NCBI GenBank assembly: GCA_049841275.1
Contig: JASGDN010000090.1
Span: 1-64,000 of the forward strand
Length of the DNA: 64,000 bases
Reading direction: 5' to 3'
Source: JASGDN01 sp049841275
Lineage (GTDB): Bacteria; Chloroflexota; Chloroflexia; Thermomicrobiales; UBA6265
Shown in pieces: positions 1 through 8,807 of the stretch. The number at the start of each line of letters is the position of its first letter. Within the stretch, counting starts at the first letter, position 1. The notes under the pieces are model-generated. The model made no database searches, was not told the origin of the DNA, and was given only the letters and a program-made list of their open reading frames with translations. Position numbers and translations under genes: made by a program.

Positions 1-813
1 GGCGACCGGATCGCCCGCTTCGCCGTCGGGGGCGTCGTCGCAGCCGTCGATGCCGTGATGGCCGGCGACATCCACCACGCTTACGCACTTGTCCGTCCGC
101 CCGGCCACCACGCGATGGCCGACCGCGGCATGGGCTTCTGCATCTTCGCCAACGTCGCCCTCGCGGCACGCCACGCCCAGCGCGCGCATGGCGCGGAACG
201 CATCGCCATCGTCGACTGGGACGTTCACCACGGCAACGGCACCCAGGACGCGTTCTACGAAGACCCGTCCGTCCTCTTCATCTCCATCCACCAGGAGGAT
301 CTCTTCCCGGTCGGGTGGGGAGCGCTCGATCAGACCGGCGATGGACGCGGCGCAGGCACGACAGTGAATATCCCGCTGCCAGCCGGGTCCGGCAATCGCG
401 CTTACCTCGAGGTGATGGAGACCATCGTCGTTCCCATTATCCGCCAGTTCGCGCCGGATCTGATCATGGTCTCGGCCGGCCAGGACGCCAGCGTGCAGGA
501 TCCCCTCGGCCGGATGTCACTCACCACCGCCGCCTACCGGGCGATGACGCGGATCCTGCGGGACGCCGCGGACGAGATCTGCGCCAGCCGCCTGGTGATC
601 GCGCAGGAGGGCGGGTACAGCGACTATTACGCGCCGTATTGCTCCGCCGCCATCGGCGAAGGCCTGTGCGATGGGTTGAACAGCATCCTCCCGCTGGAGG
701 AGCCCTACGGCCCACGCGCGGAGTCGATGCCGCCATCGCAGCGGGTCGGGCTCGACTCCCGTGCCGCGATCGACGCCGCCATCGCCATGCATCGCCAGCG
801 CTGGACGCTGTAG
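1..813 (+). CDS. Histone deacetylase-like amidohydrolase (5' partial)
   Basis: The reading frame is open from the first base, so the N-terminus lies outside the window. Visible are the hallmarks of the zinc-dependent HDAC / acetylpolyamine amidohydrolase fold: the RPPGHHA motif with the tandem active-site histidines, DWDVHHGNGTQ with the zinc-binding Asp and His, and SAGQDASVQDPLG, which carries the second zinc-binding Asp. The C-terminal glycine-rich EGGYSDYYAP loop is also typical. Such bacterial enzymes remove acetyl or other acyl groups from polyamines, lysines or small amides in the cytoplasm; the substrate cannot be read from the sequence. The loop wording is closer to class II bacterial HDAH enzymes than to AcuC. 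The next gene follows after 34 bases, so the two may be cotranscribed. Confidence 0.88.
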   Translation, partial: GDRIARFAVGGVVAAVDAVMAGDIHHAYALVRPPGHHAMADRGMGFCIFANVALAARHAQRAHGAERIAIVDWDVHHGNGTQDAFYEDPSVLFISIHQEDLFPVGWGALDQTGDGRGAGTTVNIPLPAGSGNRAYLEVMETIVVPIIRQFAPDLIMVSAGQDASVQDPLGRMSLTTAAYRAMTRILRDAADEICASRLVIAQEGGYSDYYAPYCSAAIGEGLCDGLNSILPLEEPYGPRAESMPPSQRVGLDSRAAIDAAIAMHRQRWTL

Positions 814-847
814 ATGCGCCGGAGTCGATAGAGCGGGAGGGCAGCGA

Positions 848-1825
848 ATGCGCGCGGCTGTCTATACACGATATGGCCCGCCGGAAGTAGTGCGAGTGGT
901 AGCGGTCGAGAAGCCGGTTCCTACTGCAGGCGAAGTCCTGGTTCGCGTCCACGCGGCGACGGTGAGCCGGTCGGACTGCGGACTGCGCACCCCCTACCCA
1001 ATCTTCTTCAGACCATTCATTGGACTTACCAGGCCCAGACGGCAGATTCTCGGCGGAGATTTTGCCGGCCGCGTCGAGGCCATCGGCAGTGGTGTCACCC
1101 GCTTCCGGAAAGGCGACCGTATCTTCGGCCTCACTGGCGGCAGGTTGGGAAGCCATGCCGATTATGTCTGTCTCCCTGCGGACGGCGCAATCGCCCCCAT
1201 GCCCGCGAACATCGCCTATGACGAAGCCGCCGCCGTCAGCGATGGTGCACACATGGCGCTCGGCTGCCTGCGGAAGGCAGGACTCCATTCCGGCCAGCGC
1301 CTGCTCATCTACGGCGCCTCCGGATCGATCGGCAGCGCCGCGGTCCAGCTCGCCAGGCATTTCGGCGCTGACATCACCGCCGTATGCGGAACAAGGAACC
1401 TGGAATTGGCGAGATCACTCGGCGCCCAGCGCGTGCTCGACTATACGCACGACGATTTCATCAGGGGCGATGCGCCCTACGATGTCGTGCTCGACGCGGT
1501 TGGCAAGACATCGTATCGGCGGTGCAGGCATCTGGTGAGGGATGGTGGTGTATTCATAGAAACCGACCTCGGATTCCTCTGGCAGAATCCGATGCTCGTC
1601 CTGTGGACATCGCGAGTCGGAACCCGGCGTGTACTGATCCCGGTCTCGCCGCAACGCGCGGCCGACATCGCCTTCTTCGCGGAACTCATCGCGGCGGGAA
1701 GCTACCGCGCTGTCATCGACCGGCGTTTTCCCCTGGAGCAGGTCGCAGACGCGTATCGCTATGTCGACCAGGGGCACAAGACCGGAAACGTTGTCCTGAC
1801 CATCGGGGATACCGACGCGGCCTGA
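848..1825 (+). CDS. Medium-chain dehydrogenase/quinone oxidoreductase family protein
   Basis: A 325-residue MDR-superfamily NAD(P)H-dependent oxidoreductase. The N-terminus (MRAAVYTRYGPPEVVRV) is the GroES-like domain. The Rossmann part carries YGASGSIGSAAVQLARHFGA, the nucleotide-binding motif of zinc-independent quinone-oxidoreductase-like members. No structural zinc cysteine cluster is visible. The ATG at 848 is preferred over an upstream in-frame start because it follows a GGGAGG ribosome-binding site and coincides with the conserved start of the fold. It lies 34 bases after the HDAC-like gene in the same direction. The substrate is unknown; related proteins reduce quinones or enones. Confidence 0.85.
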   Translation: MRAAVYTRYGPPEVVRVVAVEKPVPTAGEVLVRVHAATVSRSDCGLRTPYPIFFRPFIGLTRPRRQILGGDFAGRVEAIGSGVTRFRKGDRIFGLTGGRLGSHADYVCLPADGAIAPMPANIAYDEAAAVSDGAHMALGCLRKAGLHSGQRLLIYGASGSIGSAAVQLARHFGADITAVCGTRNLELARSLGAQRVLDYTHDDFIRGDAPYDVVLDAVGKTSYRRCRHLVRDGGVFIETDLGFLWQNPMLVLWTSRVGTRRVLIPVSPQRAADIAFFAELIAAGSYRAVIDRRFPLEQVADAYRYVDQGHKTGNVVLTIGDTDAA

Positions 1826-2226
1826 GTGCGCACCAGGAGATGAGCGCGGCCCAGACCCGCTGCTCCTGGATTGCCCGCTCGAGTCGCGTTCGCGCCCGGC
1901 TCGGGCAGACTATAGCCAGACAGGCTGCCTTCTACCGCGTCGCGCACCACCCCTTACCCCGAACAACGCAGGGCATCGGACTGGCAACAATGGGATCCAT
2001 ACTGCCTGATGCAGAACGGTCGCCAATGACGGGATTCGCCTCAACGGCAGGGATCGCGCTAGGACCGGACCGCGCCGATTCTCCTAGCATCATCGCCATG
2101 TCCGGATCTCGGAAGGCGGCCTTCCCCAACATTCTCTTATGGACAATAATGCTCATCAGGTTCTCATGAGTATCTGATCGGCGTACGGGTCAGTCTGGGG
2201 TCAAGAGGTGCCGGTCTCTCGGCGCA
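1826..2226. other. Intergenic region upstream of the channel fusion
   Basis: No convincing gene is present. It ends with the likely promoter region of the large receptor gene: an AT-richer stretch (TTATGGACAATAAT, about 2138-2151) directly before an imperfect dyad at 2155-2178. Confidence 0.5.
2155..2178. promoter_or_regulatory. Imperfect dyad upstream of the receptor/channel gene
   Basis: The two halves are ATCAGGTTCTCA and the complement of ATCAGATACTCA, matching at 10 of 12 positions around a CTCATGAG centre. It lies about 50 bases before the ATG at 2227 and just after an AT-rich possible -10 region. It could be an operator; no known regulator motif is recognised. Confidence 0.25.
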
Positions 2227-4905
2227 ATGGCATCGCTTCAGTGGGGGAGCGTTCAGGTGGGGACCGATCCATCATCGCCACTCGGCTACATCAATCGGGG
2301 CATCGACGCCCATGAGCGCAAGGACCCGGAGACAGCCAAGCACCTGTTCGCCATGGCGCTCCTGGGCGATCCCCAGAACGAGATGGCCTGGCTCTGGCTC
2401 GCCGAGGTTTCCACAGATCGCGGCGAGCGGCTTTACTGCCTCGACCGCGCGGTCGAGATCAATCCCGACAGCCGTGGCAGCGCCCGACGTGACGCCCTCC
2501 GGAACGCCGGGGGCAAGCCGGCCATCCCGCCGGCCATCTCCGATCTGGCGAAACCGAGGATACCGCCCAGCCTGCGGACCATTGCCGAATCGAGGCGAGC
2601 CCGCATTCGCATCCCGATCCAGAATCCGAGGCAACGGGGCAAGCCGGTTGCCATCGACGATCGCGACCACACGCTGCCGGGCAAGTCCAGGCCCAACGCA
2701 CCGAAATGGCCGCTGGCGGTATCCGCGCTCCTGATCGTGGCAGCCATCGTCTCGTTCGTGCTGATCGACCGCTATCGGACCGATGTCGATGTCTTCTACG
2801 TCGCCGTTATCACATCGACGCCCGGCGACAACGACCCCGTCGACGAGCAGGTCCGGAATGCGGCGCTGCTCGCACGGGACGACTTCAACGCCGACGCCAT
2901 ACGCAGCCCCCGCATGGAACTCGTCTTCTTCGACGACGAGAACGACCCAGACCAGGCGGTGACCATTGCCCGGCAGGTTGTCGGTGACACGCGCATCGTC
3001 GGTGTCATCGGGCACGGCACCAGCACCACGTCGCTCGCGGCGGCGCCAATCTACGCCGAAGCCGGACTGCCCGCGATCACGGCACAATCCACCGCGGATT
3101 CGCTGTCGCAATTCCCCGACTACTTCCGGACCATCTTCACCGACTCGACCGAAGCCACGGTCCTCAGTGAGTACATCGCCAACGTGTTTGGATACAAGCA
3201 GGTGAGCATCATCACCGGACCAAACGATGACGAAGCCTCCGTGGCCCATGCATTCGCCAACGCCTTCGCCGGCAAGGGAACGATCACGCATTCCTGGACC
3301 ATTACCGACAACCGCCAGGAATCCGTTGCATCCATCGTGGACGAGATCAAATCCGCAAAGGATGTCGGCATGGTCTTCCTCGCCCTGAACGAGGACGATG
3401 GATACGAAATGGTTCTCCAGCTCCGGCGGGCCGGTCTCGATCTCCCGCTCATCGGCTCGGAACAGCTCGGCAGCACCGTGTTCTCCGACCGGTTCGCGGG
3501 TCTTCCGGAGGAGCAGGACGCCCCCGGATTCTTCACCCAGGGCATGTACGCCGTGTCGCCACTCCTGTTCGATTCCGTCGGCGGAGACACCCTCGCCTTC
3601 GCGGATACCTATCACAAGCGATTCGGCACACGGGCCGGCTGGCGTGCGCCGAAGACCTGGGATGCCATCACCGCGCTCGGTGTCGCCGCCCAGCGCGCCC
3701 ATATCACCAGCGATCGTCACAAGACCGCCGACTACCGGAAAGCGATCGTCACCGAGCTCCACGACATGAATAGCCAGGACGATGCGTTCCGGGGGCTCGC
3801 CGGACCGCTCTACTTCAGCGATGGCTATTCACCGCAGGGATTCTCCATCGGGCAATTCGACAAGGGCGGCCTCTTCAGCGCCCCGACGCAATACCGCCTG
3901 GTGACGAATCTCTCCGAATACAACATGAATGCCGAGGTCGCCGCCGGACGGGCCATCGACCTCGGCGACTACTACATGCGCCTCTACCGCGTTGTCTACG
4001 TGGGGATCGACATGATCGAGCTCCGCGATCTCTCCACCTCGTCGCAATCCTATACGGCCGATTTCTTCATCTACTTCCGTTACAGCGGGGACGACGAGCC
4101 GCTGAACATCGTGTTCACGAACGCGCAAAAAGGCGATCTCGCCCTCGGCACACCACTGAACGTCTCGACCACCGCCACTGGCATGAACTACCGCCTGTTC
4201 CGCGTCCAGGGCACGTTCAGCGAACCGATGGAGTTCCAGGACTATCCATGGGACCGTCATGAATTGACCATCCGCTTCCAGAATCCGGAACATACCCAGT
4301 CGGACATCGTCTATGTCCCCGATCCAAGCGAGGTCCAGAAGCCCCAAGCCGAACGACTGGTCAGCGGATTCGACCTCTCGCGGCCATTCAACCGGGTTCC
4401 GAGCTGGAAGGTGGAATCCATCCTTTTCGAGCAGGACGCCATCACCACCGAAGCCGACGACTACGACACCCAGGGACTGGTGCAGTATTCGGAATACCGC
4501 ACCGTCATCGAGATCAGGCGCGACGTCAACCGGTTCCTCATCAAGAACCTGTTGCCACTCCTGCTGCTCACACTGGTCACCTACATCGCGATCTGGTTCC
4601 CCGCGGAGCAAGCCAGCGCCCGGGTCGGATTCGCCATCACCGCCCTGCTCTCCTCATCGGTGATGCTGAACTCGATCTCGAACCAGCTCCCGGACATCGG
4701 CTACACCGTCGCCATCGAGTGGGGATATTACGTCTACATCGCCCTCTCCGCCGTCCTCGTGCTACTCACGATCGCCGTGGACCGGAGTTACAAGGCCAAA
4801 CGGATCGCGCGCGTGCGACGGCTGGACACCTTCATCCGCTCGATGTATCCGCTGGCAATCCTGATCGTGGTCGGCTTCTACGGCTGGTCCTTCTACTGGG
4901 GCTGA
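2227..4905 (+). CDS. Periplasmic-binding domain fused to a pentameric ligand-gated ion channel
   Basis: An 892-residue multidomain protein. Residues 1-75 look like two TPR-type helical repeats and must be cytoplasmic. A basic, proline-rich linker leads to a membrane helix at 161-181. Residues about 187-555 are a type I periplasmic-binding (Leu/Ile/Val-receptor-like) domain with the SxxTTSLAAAPIYAEAGLP-type region and FRTIFTDS. From about 578 to the end is a prokaryotic Cys-loop-like channel: an extracellular beta-sandwich (TADFFIYFRY), the Pro-loop signature YPWD at 673-676 without cysteines, then TM1 with the NLLP motif (770-791), TM2 starting at Arg799 (VGFAITALLSSS), an LPxxxYxxxIE linker at 821-831, TM3 (832-851) and TM4 (873-891). 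Pentamerisation and ion conduction are inferred from the family, and the ligand is unknown. There is no strong ribosome-binding site at the ATG. The gene is followed directly by a hairpin terminator, so it is probably monocistronic. Confidence 0.88.
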   Translation: MASLQWGSVQVGTDPSSPLGYINRGIDAHERKDPETAKHLFAMALLGDPQNEMAWLWLAEVSTDRGERLYCLDRAVEINPDSRGSARRDALRNAGGKPAIPPAISDLAKPRIPPSLRTIAESRRARIRIPIQNPRQRGKPVAIDDRDHTLPGKSRPNAPKWPLAVSALLIVAAIVSFVLIDRYRTDVDVFYVAVITSTPGDNDPVDEQVRNAALLARDDFNADAIRSPRMELVFFDDENDPDQAVTIARQVVGDTRIVGVIGHGTSTTSLAAAPIYAEAGLPAITAQSTADSLSQFPDYFRTIFTDSTEATVLSEYIANVFGYKQVSIITGPNDDEASVAHAFANAFAGKGTITHSWTITDNRQESVASIVDEIKSAKDVGMVFLALNEDDGYEMVLQLRRAGLDLPLIGSEQLGSTVFSDRFAGLPEEQDAPGFFTQGMYAVSPLLFDSVGGDTLAFADTYHKRFGTRAGWRAPKTWDAITALGVAAQRAHITSDRHKTADYRKAIVTELHDMNSQDDAFRGLAGPLYFSDGYSPQGFSIGQFDKGGLFSAPTQYRLVTNLSEYNMNAEVAAGRAIDLGDYYMRLYRVVYVGIDMIELRDLSTSSQSYTADFFIYFRYSGDDEPLNIVFTNAQKGDLALGTPLNVSTTATGMNYRLFRVQGTFSEPMEFQDYPWDRHELTIRFQNPEHTQSDIVYVPDPSEVQKPQAERLVSGFDLSRPFNRVPSWKVESILFEQDAITTEADDYDTQGLVQYSEYRTVIEIRRDVNRFLIKNLLPLLLLTLVTYIAIWFPAEQASARVGFAITALLSSSVMLNSISNQLPDIGYTVAIEWGYYVYIALSAVLVLLTIAVDRSYKAKRIARVRRLDTFIRSMYPLAILIVVGFYGWSFYWG

Positions 4906-4909
4906 AGCC

Positions 4910-4940
4910 AGTACAGGGGCAACAACCGTGCCCCTGTACT
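4910..4940 (+). terminator. Hairpin terminator after the channel fusion gene
   Basis: A perfect 12-bp stem (AGTACAGGGGCA with its complement) and a 7-base loop begin 5 bases after the stop codon. There is no T-tract, as is common in this window. It could also serve the convergent GntR gene. Confidence 0.7.
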
Positions 4941-4993
4941 CCACACCACCGAGCGATGCACCTCCGCGCCCCAGCAGTGCTGTCCATCGCGCA

Positions 4994-5716
4994 TCACGTC
5001 CCGGACGATGAGAGCCCCGTCACGAGATCCCGCGCGAACTCATCGAGATGATCCGCCATCTCGACCCGGGCACGTTCGGCATCGCCGGCGACGATTGCGG
5101 CCAGGATACGCTCGTGCCCGGCGATCGAATCGGGAATCACCCGCGCGATCGTCCCGGTGGTGATCAGCGATCCGATCCGCCGGATCTGGTTCACCGGCTG
5201 CATCATCTTGGCGAGCAGGCGATTCCGCGCCGCGTCGAGCAGGACGTCGTGGAACGCGATGTCGAGATCGGTGTAGGTCTCCGGCACGACGCCGGGCACG
5301 CGCATCGCATCCACAATGGCCGCCAGCGCCGTGACATCCGCCTCCGAACGCAGGCTGGCTGCCAGGCCAGCGACTTCCACCTCGATCGTCCGCCGGATCG
5401 CGAAGAGGTCTTCCGCGAGGTCGCCGATCAACCCGGCCTCCGCACGAATGCGGATCAGGTCCGGATCGAGGTCGTCCCAGGCGGCATGGTTCAATACGAT
5501 CGTGCCGATCCCGTGGCGAACCTCGATCAGGCCGAGGCTCTGGAGCCGCTTGATGGCCTCACGGACCACCGTGCGACTCACCCCGAAACGCTCCGAAAGC
5601 TGGGGTTCCGGCGGCAGCAACTGCCGTTCGGCAAGATCGCCCCGCAGGATCTCGCCCCCCAACTCGTCGATGATGGCGTCCGCGAGTCGTGGCCGCCGTC
5701 GTGTCATGGTCGCCAT
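4994..5716 (-). CDS. GntR-family (FadR subfamily) transcriptional regulator
   Basis: A 240-residue repressor-type regulator. The N-terminal winged helix-turn-helix is clear (LPPEPQLSERFGVSRTVVRE, then a recognition-helix and wing region RLQSLGLIEVRHGIGTIV). The C-terminal all-helical FCD domain has metal/ligand residues spread over DIAFHDVLLDAARN and GHERILAAI, including the His expected to bind a metal in this family. FadR-type regulators usually sense a carboxylic-acid metabolite and repress a neighbouring catabolic gene. The divergence-free arrangement with the Ldh-family dehydrogenase just upstream on the same strand fits control of that enzyme. The ATG at 5716 is chosen over 5788 because the earlier stretch is not family-like; 5707 is also possible. 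Confidence 0.87.
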   Translation of the reverse strand: MATMTRRRPRLADAIIDELGGEILRGDLAERQLLPPEPQLSERFGVSRTVVREAIKRLQSLGLIEVRHGIGTIVLNHAAWDDLDPDLIRIRAEAGLIGDLAEDLFAIRRTIEVEVAGLAASLRSEADVTALAAIVDAMRVPGVVPETYTDLDIAFHDVLLDAARNRLLAKMMQPVNQIRRIGSLITTGTIARVIPDSIAGHERILAAIVAGDAERARVEMADHLDEFARDLVTGLSSSGT

Positions 5717-5816
5717 CGGCTCGTTCACTTCCCAGCGTGGCTGAAACGCCCGCCGCGCGATTCGCGGCGCCCGGACATCGCACGTCATTCGGGAAGCATA
5801 CCGAATCCGATGGCGA

Positions 5817-6977
5817 TCAGCCGACCAGCGCAGCCCGTCCGGGGTGGTCCAGCGGCAAAATACCGACCGTGGCCGCCATCTCTGTCAGTTCGGCGAGCAC
5901 CTCGGCCCGCACGGGCGTCCCCTGCGCGCGGTTGACCGCCTCCGATTCCGCCTCGGGATCGCCAGGGATGAGCACCCCCTCGACGTGGACTCCCTCGGCG
6001 AGCGGCGCCGCCCGCAACTCCGCGATCATGGCATCCATCGACGCGGCGAATTCCGCCGGATCGCGGAAGGCATCGATTCGCCAGGCCAGGAAACAGTGGC
6101 CGATACCGCCGGGCGAGGAATATCCCGCCGTGGAGGTCGTGCGGCCGATATCGTAGCTCCAGGCGCTACCGGCGAGCATGGCGGTCAGGACCTCCACCAT
6201 CAATGCGAGGCCATAGCCCTTGTGCCCCGACTGCTCGCGCGGTCCTCCGAGCGGCATCAGCCCGCCGACAGCGGTGGGATCGGTCGTCGGGTGTCCCTCC
6301 CGATCGAGCGCCCACCCTTCCGGAATCGGCATGCCAGCGCGACGGGCGATCTCGATCTTGCCCCACGCGACCGTGCTGGTGGACATGTCGAGAATGAAGG
6401 GGCGGCCCGATCCGGTGGGTACGGCGAACGCGATCGGGTTCGTCCCGAGCATCGCCGCACGGGAAAATGTCGGGACGACGAGACGGGAAGCATTCGTCAT
6501 CGCCATGCCGCCGAGTCCGCGTTCGGCCGCCATCAATGCATATGACCCGGCGATGCCAAAATGGTTGCTGTTCCGGACCGTGGTCAGGCAGATCCCCGAT
6601 TCCTCGGCCTTCGCCATCGTCCGGACCATCGCCTGCCGCCCCATCGTGAGCCCGAGACCGTTCCGCGCATCGAGCGCCAGCGTGGATGGCCACTCCTGCA
6701 CGACCGTGAGCTCCGCGTGCGGATCGATCAACCCGGCCTTCAGGCGGCTGATGTAGCCCGGCAGCCGCGCGACACCATGCGATTCCACACCGCGCAGATC
6801 GGCCAGCGTCAGGAACTCTGCCGCCTCCCGCGCGTCCGTCGCGTCCATCCCCGCCGCCGTGAAGGCTTCCGCGACGAAGGCAACCACACGCTCGTGCGTG
6901 AATCGCGGCACCGTCCCGATCGTCACGGTCGGCACCGACGGCTGCTCCTCCGTTGCCACTCCTGGTTCTGCGCTCAC
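5817..6977 (-). CDS. Ldh-family (malate/L-lactate/ureidoglycolate) dehydrogenase
   Basis: A 386-residue NAD(P)-dependent 2-hydroxyacid dehydrogenase of the Ldh/AllD/YbiC family, whose fold is unrelated to the classic Rossmann LDHs. Supporting blocks are DLRGVESHGVARLP (catalytic His), TVRNSNHFGIAGSYA, GTNPIAFAVPTGSG and the C-terminal GHKGYGLALMVEVL. The length is slightly above the usual 340-360 residues owing to an N-terminal extension. GTG at 6977 is chosen because it follows an AGGAG site at 9 bases; the upstream ORF extension to 7157 is not family-like. The gene lies 100 bases upstream of the GntR/FadR regulator on the same strand. The substrate cannot be assigned. Confidence 0.87.
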   Translation of the reverse strand: MSAEPGVATEEQPSVPTVTIGTVPRFTHERVVAFVAEAFTAAGMDATDAREAAEFLTLADLRGVESHGVARLPGYISRLKAGLIDPHAELTVVQEWPSTLALDARNGLGLTMGRQAMVRTMAKAEESGICLTTVRNSNHFGIAGSYALMAAERGLGGMAMTNASRLVVPTFSRAAMLGTNPIAFAVPTGSGRPFILDMSTSTVAWGKIEIARRAGMPIPEGWALDREGHPTTDPTAVGGLMPLGGPREQSGHKGYGLALMVEVLTAMLAGSAWSYDIGRTTSTAGYSSPGGIGHCFLAWRIDAFRDPAEFAASMDAMIAELRAAPLAEGVHVEGVLIPGDPEAESEAVNRAQGTPVRAEVLAELTEMAATVGILPLDHPGRAALVG

Positions 6978-7391
6978 CGCGTTCCGCTCCTGCCCTGCCT
7001 GGTTCCGGCGCGGCCGTATCCGCACCCTGAAACGATGGCCCATTGTCCGCCCGGGCACGCGGTTCGGCAAGGCCGAATCCGGTGGGCAATCGGCCCACAC
7101 ACGTTGACCCGCCACGAGGAACGGCGGTATCATACGGAGTGTGCGGCCAGACGGCATGCGTCTTCCCTGTGCGGGTCGAGTCTCTCCCCGCCCTCTCTCC
7201 GTGAAGGGAGCGTCGTTGGACGCTGGCAGTAGTACGGGTTATCGACAAACGATTTCCTCGTGACCTGAGCCGGTCCACGCGCGCCCATCGGCACCGCCCC
7301 CGGCAAGATCCGGGGACGATGAACGCTCATCCGACCACCTGTCCCAATACTGCGGACTGAGGGCGTTGGCGTTCGGAAAGCGGTGTCATCC
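6978..7391. other. Intergenic region between divergent genes
   Basis: It lies between the minus-strand Ldh gene and the plus-strand small basic protein, and must hold both promoters. Apart from a GGAAAG ribosome-binding site before 7392, no clear element is seen. Confidence 0.4.
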
Positions 7392-7670
7392 ATGGCAACG
7401 ACCACACCAACCACAACCACTTCCTCGCGCGCACTGCGCTTCTACATCGACCAGGACGACGACAAGGCCGTGGTGCGCGCCGTTCCGGTGAACCAGGCCG
7501 TGGTCAGCCGCGCTACCCACCGCGTCACCGTGGCGGAGACCACCGGCGAACCGGTCGCGACCGCCACGATCGAGAAGCGGGCAGACCGCCACCACGAGTC
7601 CATCCGGTCCACACGCTCGGCGCGAATTGCCTCCGAGCGGATGCGCCGCCTGGTCCGGCGCGGGCGCTAG
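7392..7670 (+). CDS. Small basic hypothetical protein
   Basis: A 92-residue protein starting MATTTPTTTTSSRALRFYID. The middle has a beta-rich look (VVSRATHRVTVAETTGEPVATATIE) and the C-terminus is strongly basic (RSARIASERMRRLVRRGR), suggesting possible nucleic-acid or membrane-surface contact. No family is recognised. The ATG at 7392 follows a GGAAAG site; an in-frame GTG at 7383 is the alternative. A perfect-looking terminator begins 20 bases after the stop, which supports a real single-gene transcript. Confidence 0.6.
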   Translation: MATTTPTTTTSSRALRFYIDQDDDKAVVRAVPVNQAVVSRATHRVTVAETTGEPVATATIEKRADRHHESIRSTRSARIASERMRRLVRRGR

Positions 7671-7690
7671 CCGCCAGCACCAATGCGAAT

Positions 7691-7736
7691 CCGAACGACG
7701 ACCGCCTCCGGAATCCCGGAGGCGGTTGTCGTTCGG
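7691..7736 (+). terminator. Strong 21-bp hairpin terminator
   Basis: The left arm (7691-7711, CCGAACGACG...) pairs with 7716-7736 over 21 bp with a single G-T pair and a 4-base loop. It lies between two convergent genes and can serve both. The outer arm (GTTGTCGTTCG) recurs in the terminator at 15236-15281. Confidence 0.85.
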
Positions 7737-7778
7737 CGCGGCCTGTCATCGCCACGACGCATGCGTGTGGAAAAACTC

Positions 7779-8807
7779 TTACTCCGATACCGATTCGGGA
7801 TGGTCGAGCAGCCAGGCAGCGATGGTCATGAGCTGTCGCCGTTCGTCATCGCAGAATGCCTCGATCGCATCAGGGAGCATCCAGCACATCGCCGCCTGGA
7901 ACAGGCACGACCCGGCCGCATACGGCGCGAGCGCCCGCCACTCCTGCGCGGTCAACACCACCCCGGAAGCCACCTCGTATTCACGGATCATCGGCGGCAC
8001 CTGCTCCCATGCAAACGCTTCTGGAGATTTGGTCGTCTCCCCGACACCGAGCGAAAGCAGCATACGCGCAAGGGCGTATCCTAACTCGTGAATGCGGGGT
8101 CGGACGGCCATGAATCCGAAATCGAGGTATACCGTCCGCCCGTCCACTCCGCGAACCACATTCCGGAGTTTTCCGTCGCCATGGACGATCCGCACCGGAA
8201 GGTCGCGCGCCGGAACCCATTGCCGGCTCAGCTGTCGCAGGAGCTGGCGAAGCCGGTGCGCGACCGCCATCGCGGCGGGGTTCCCACGAACCGCGGCTTC
8301 CGTCAGCGGCAACCACCGGAGCAGCGTCCCTGGAGGCCCATAGGTGGAGAAAGCCGGGCGCGGCACCGCCACGTCGATCTCATCCAACGTGCGGTGCAGA
8401 TCGCCCATCGCCCGAAACAGCCAGGGATAAGACTCGATGGCAACCGGCATCATCTCGTGGGGAATGTAGCGTTCCAGTTCCGCCCATCGTCCGCCACACC
8501 GCAGGACAGTCGATCCCTGCCAGACAAGCGGGACGGGCGTGCATACGCCCAACCCGGCGAGACGCCGCCGGACCTCCTGCTGTGCCTCCAACCGGCGCCG
8601 CGTCACGTCCGGCTGATGAACGCGCAGCACCAATCCAGCCGGCTCCAGGAGCGCATTCAGGCTGAACGCGCCACCGAGATCGGTGGCCGTTGTGCCCGGC
8701 GCGATGTCGGCAGCCAACCGTTGCACGGCAGGGTTGTCCAGAACGGGCCTGTCCGGCTCGGCGTTCCCGTGCTCGCTGCTAGGGGAACACCCGATCGATG
8801 TCGCCAC
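7779..8807 (-). CDS. Aminoglycoside phosphotransferase-family kinase
   Basis: A 342-residue kinase-like protein of the APH/choline-kinase superfamily. The catalytic loop reads VHGDGKLRNV (the HxDxxxxN pattern with the catalytic Asp) and the metal-binding motif is YLDFGF. The N-terminal ATP-binding lobe is weakly conserved (AFSLNALLEPAGLVLRVHQP, then a later Glu). GTG at 8807 is favoured because a GGAGG site stands 6 bases before it; an ATG at 8837 has no such site. Members phosphorylate antibiotics, amino alcohols, homoserine or sugars; the substrate here is unknown and drug resistance should not be assumed. Confidence 0.78.
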   Translation of the reverse strand: MATSIGCSPSSEHGNAEPDRPVLDNPAVQRLAADIAPGTTATDLGGAFSLNALLEPAGLVLRVHQPDVTRRRLEAQQEVRRRLAGLGVCTPVPLVWQGSTVLRCGGRWAELERYIPHEMMPVAIESYPWLFRAMGDLHRTLDEIDVAVPRPAFSTYGPPGTLLRWLPLTEAAVRGNPAAMAVAHRLRQLLRQLSRQWVPARDLPVRIVHGDGKLRNVVRGVDGRTVYLDFGFMAVRPRIHELGYALARMLLSLGVGETTKSPEAFAWEQVPPMIREYEVASGVVLTAQEWRALAPYAAGSCLFQAAMCWMLPDAIEAFCDDERRQLMTIAAWLLDHPESVSE

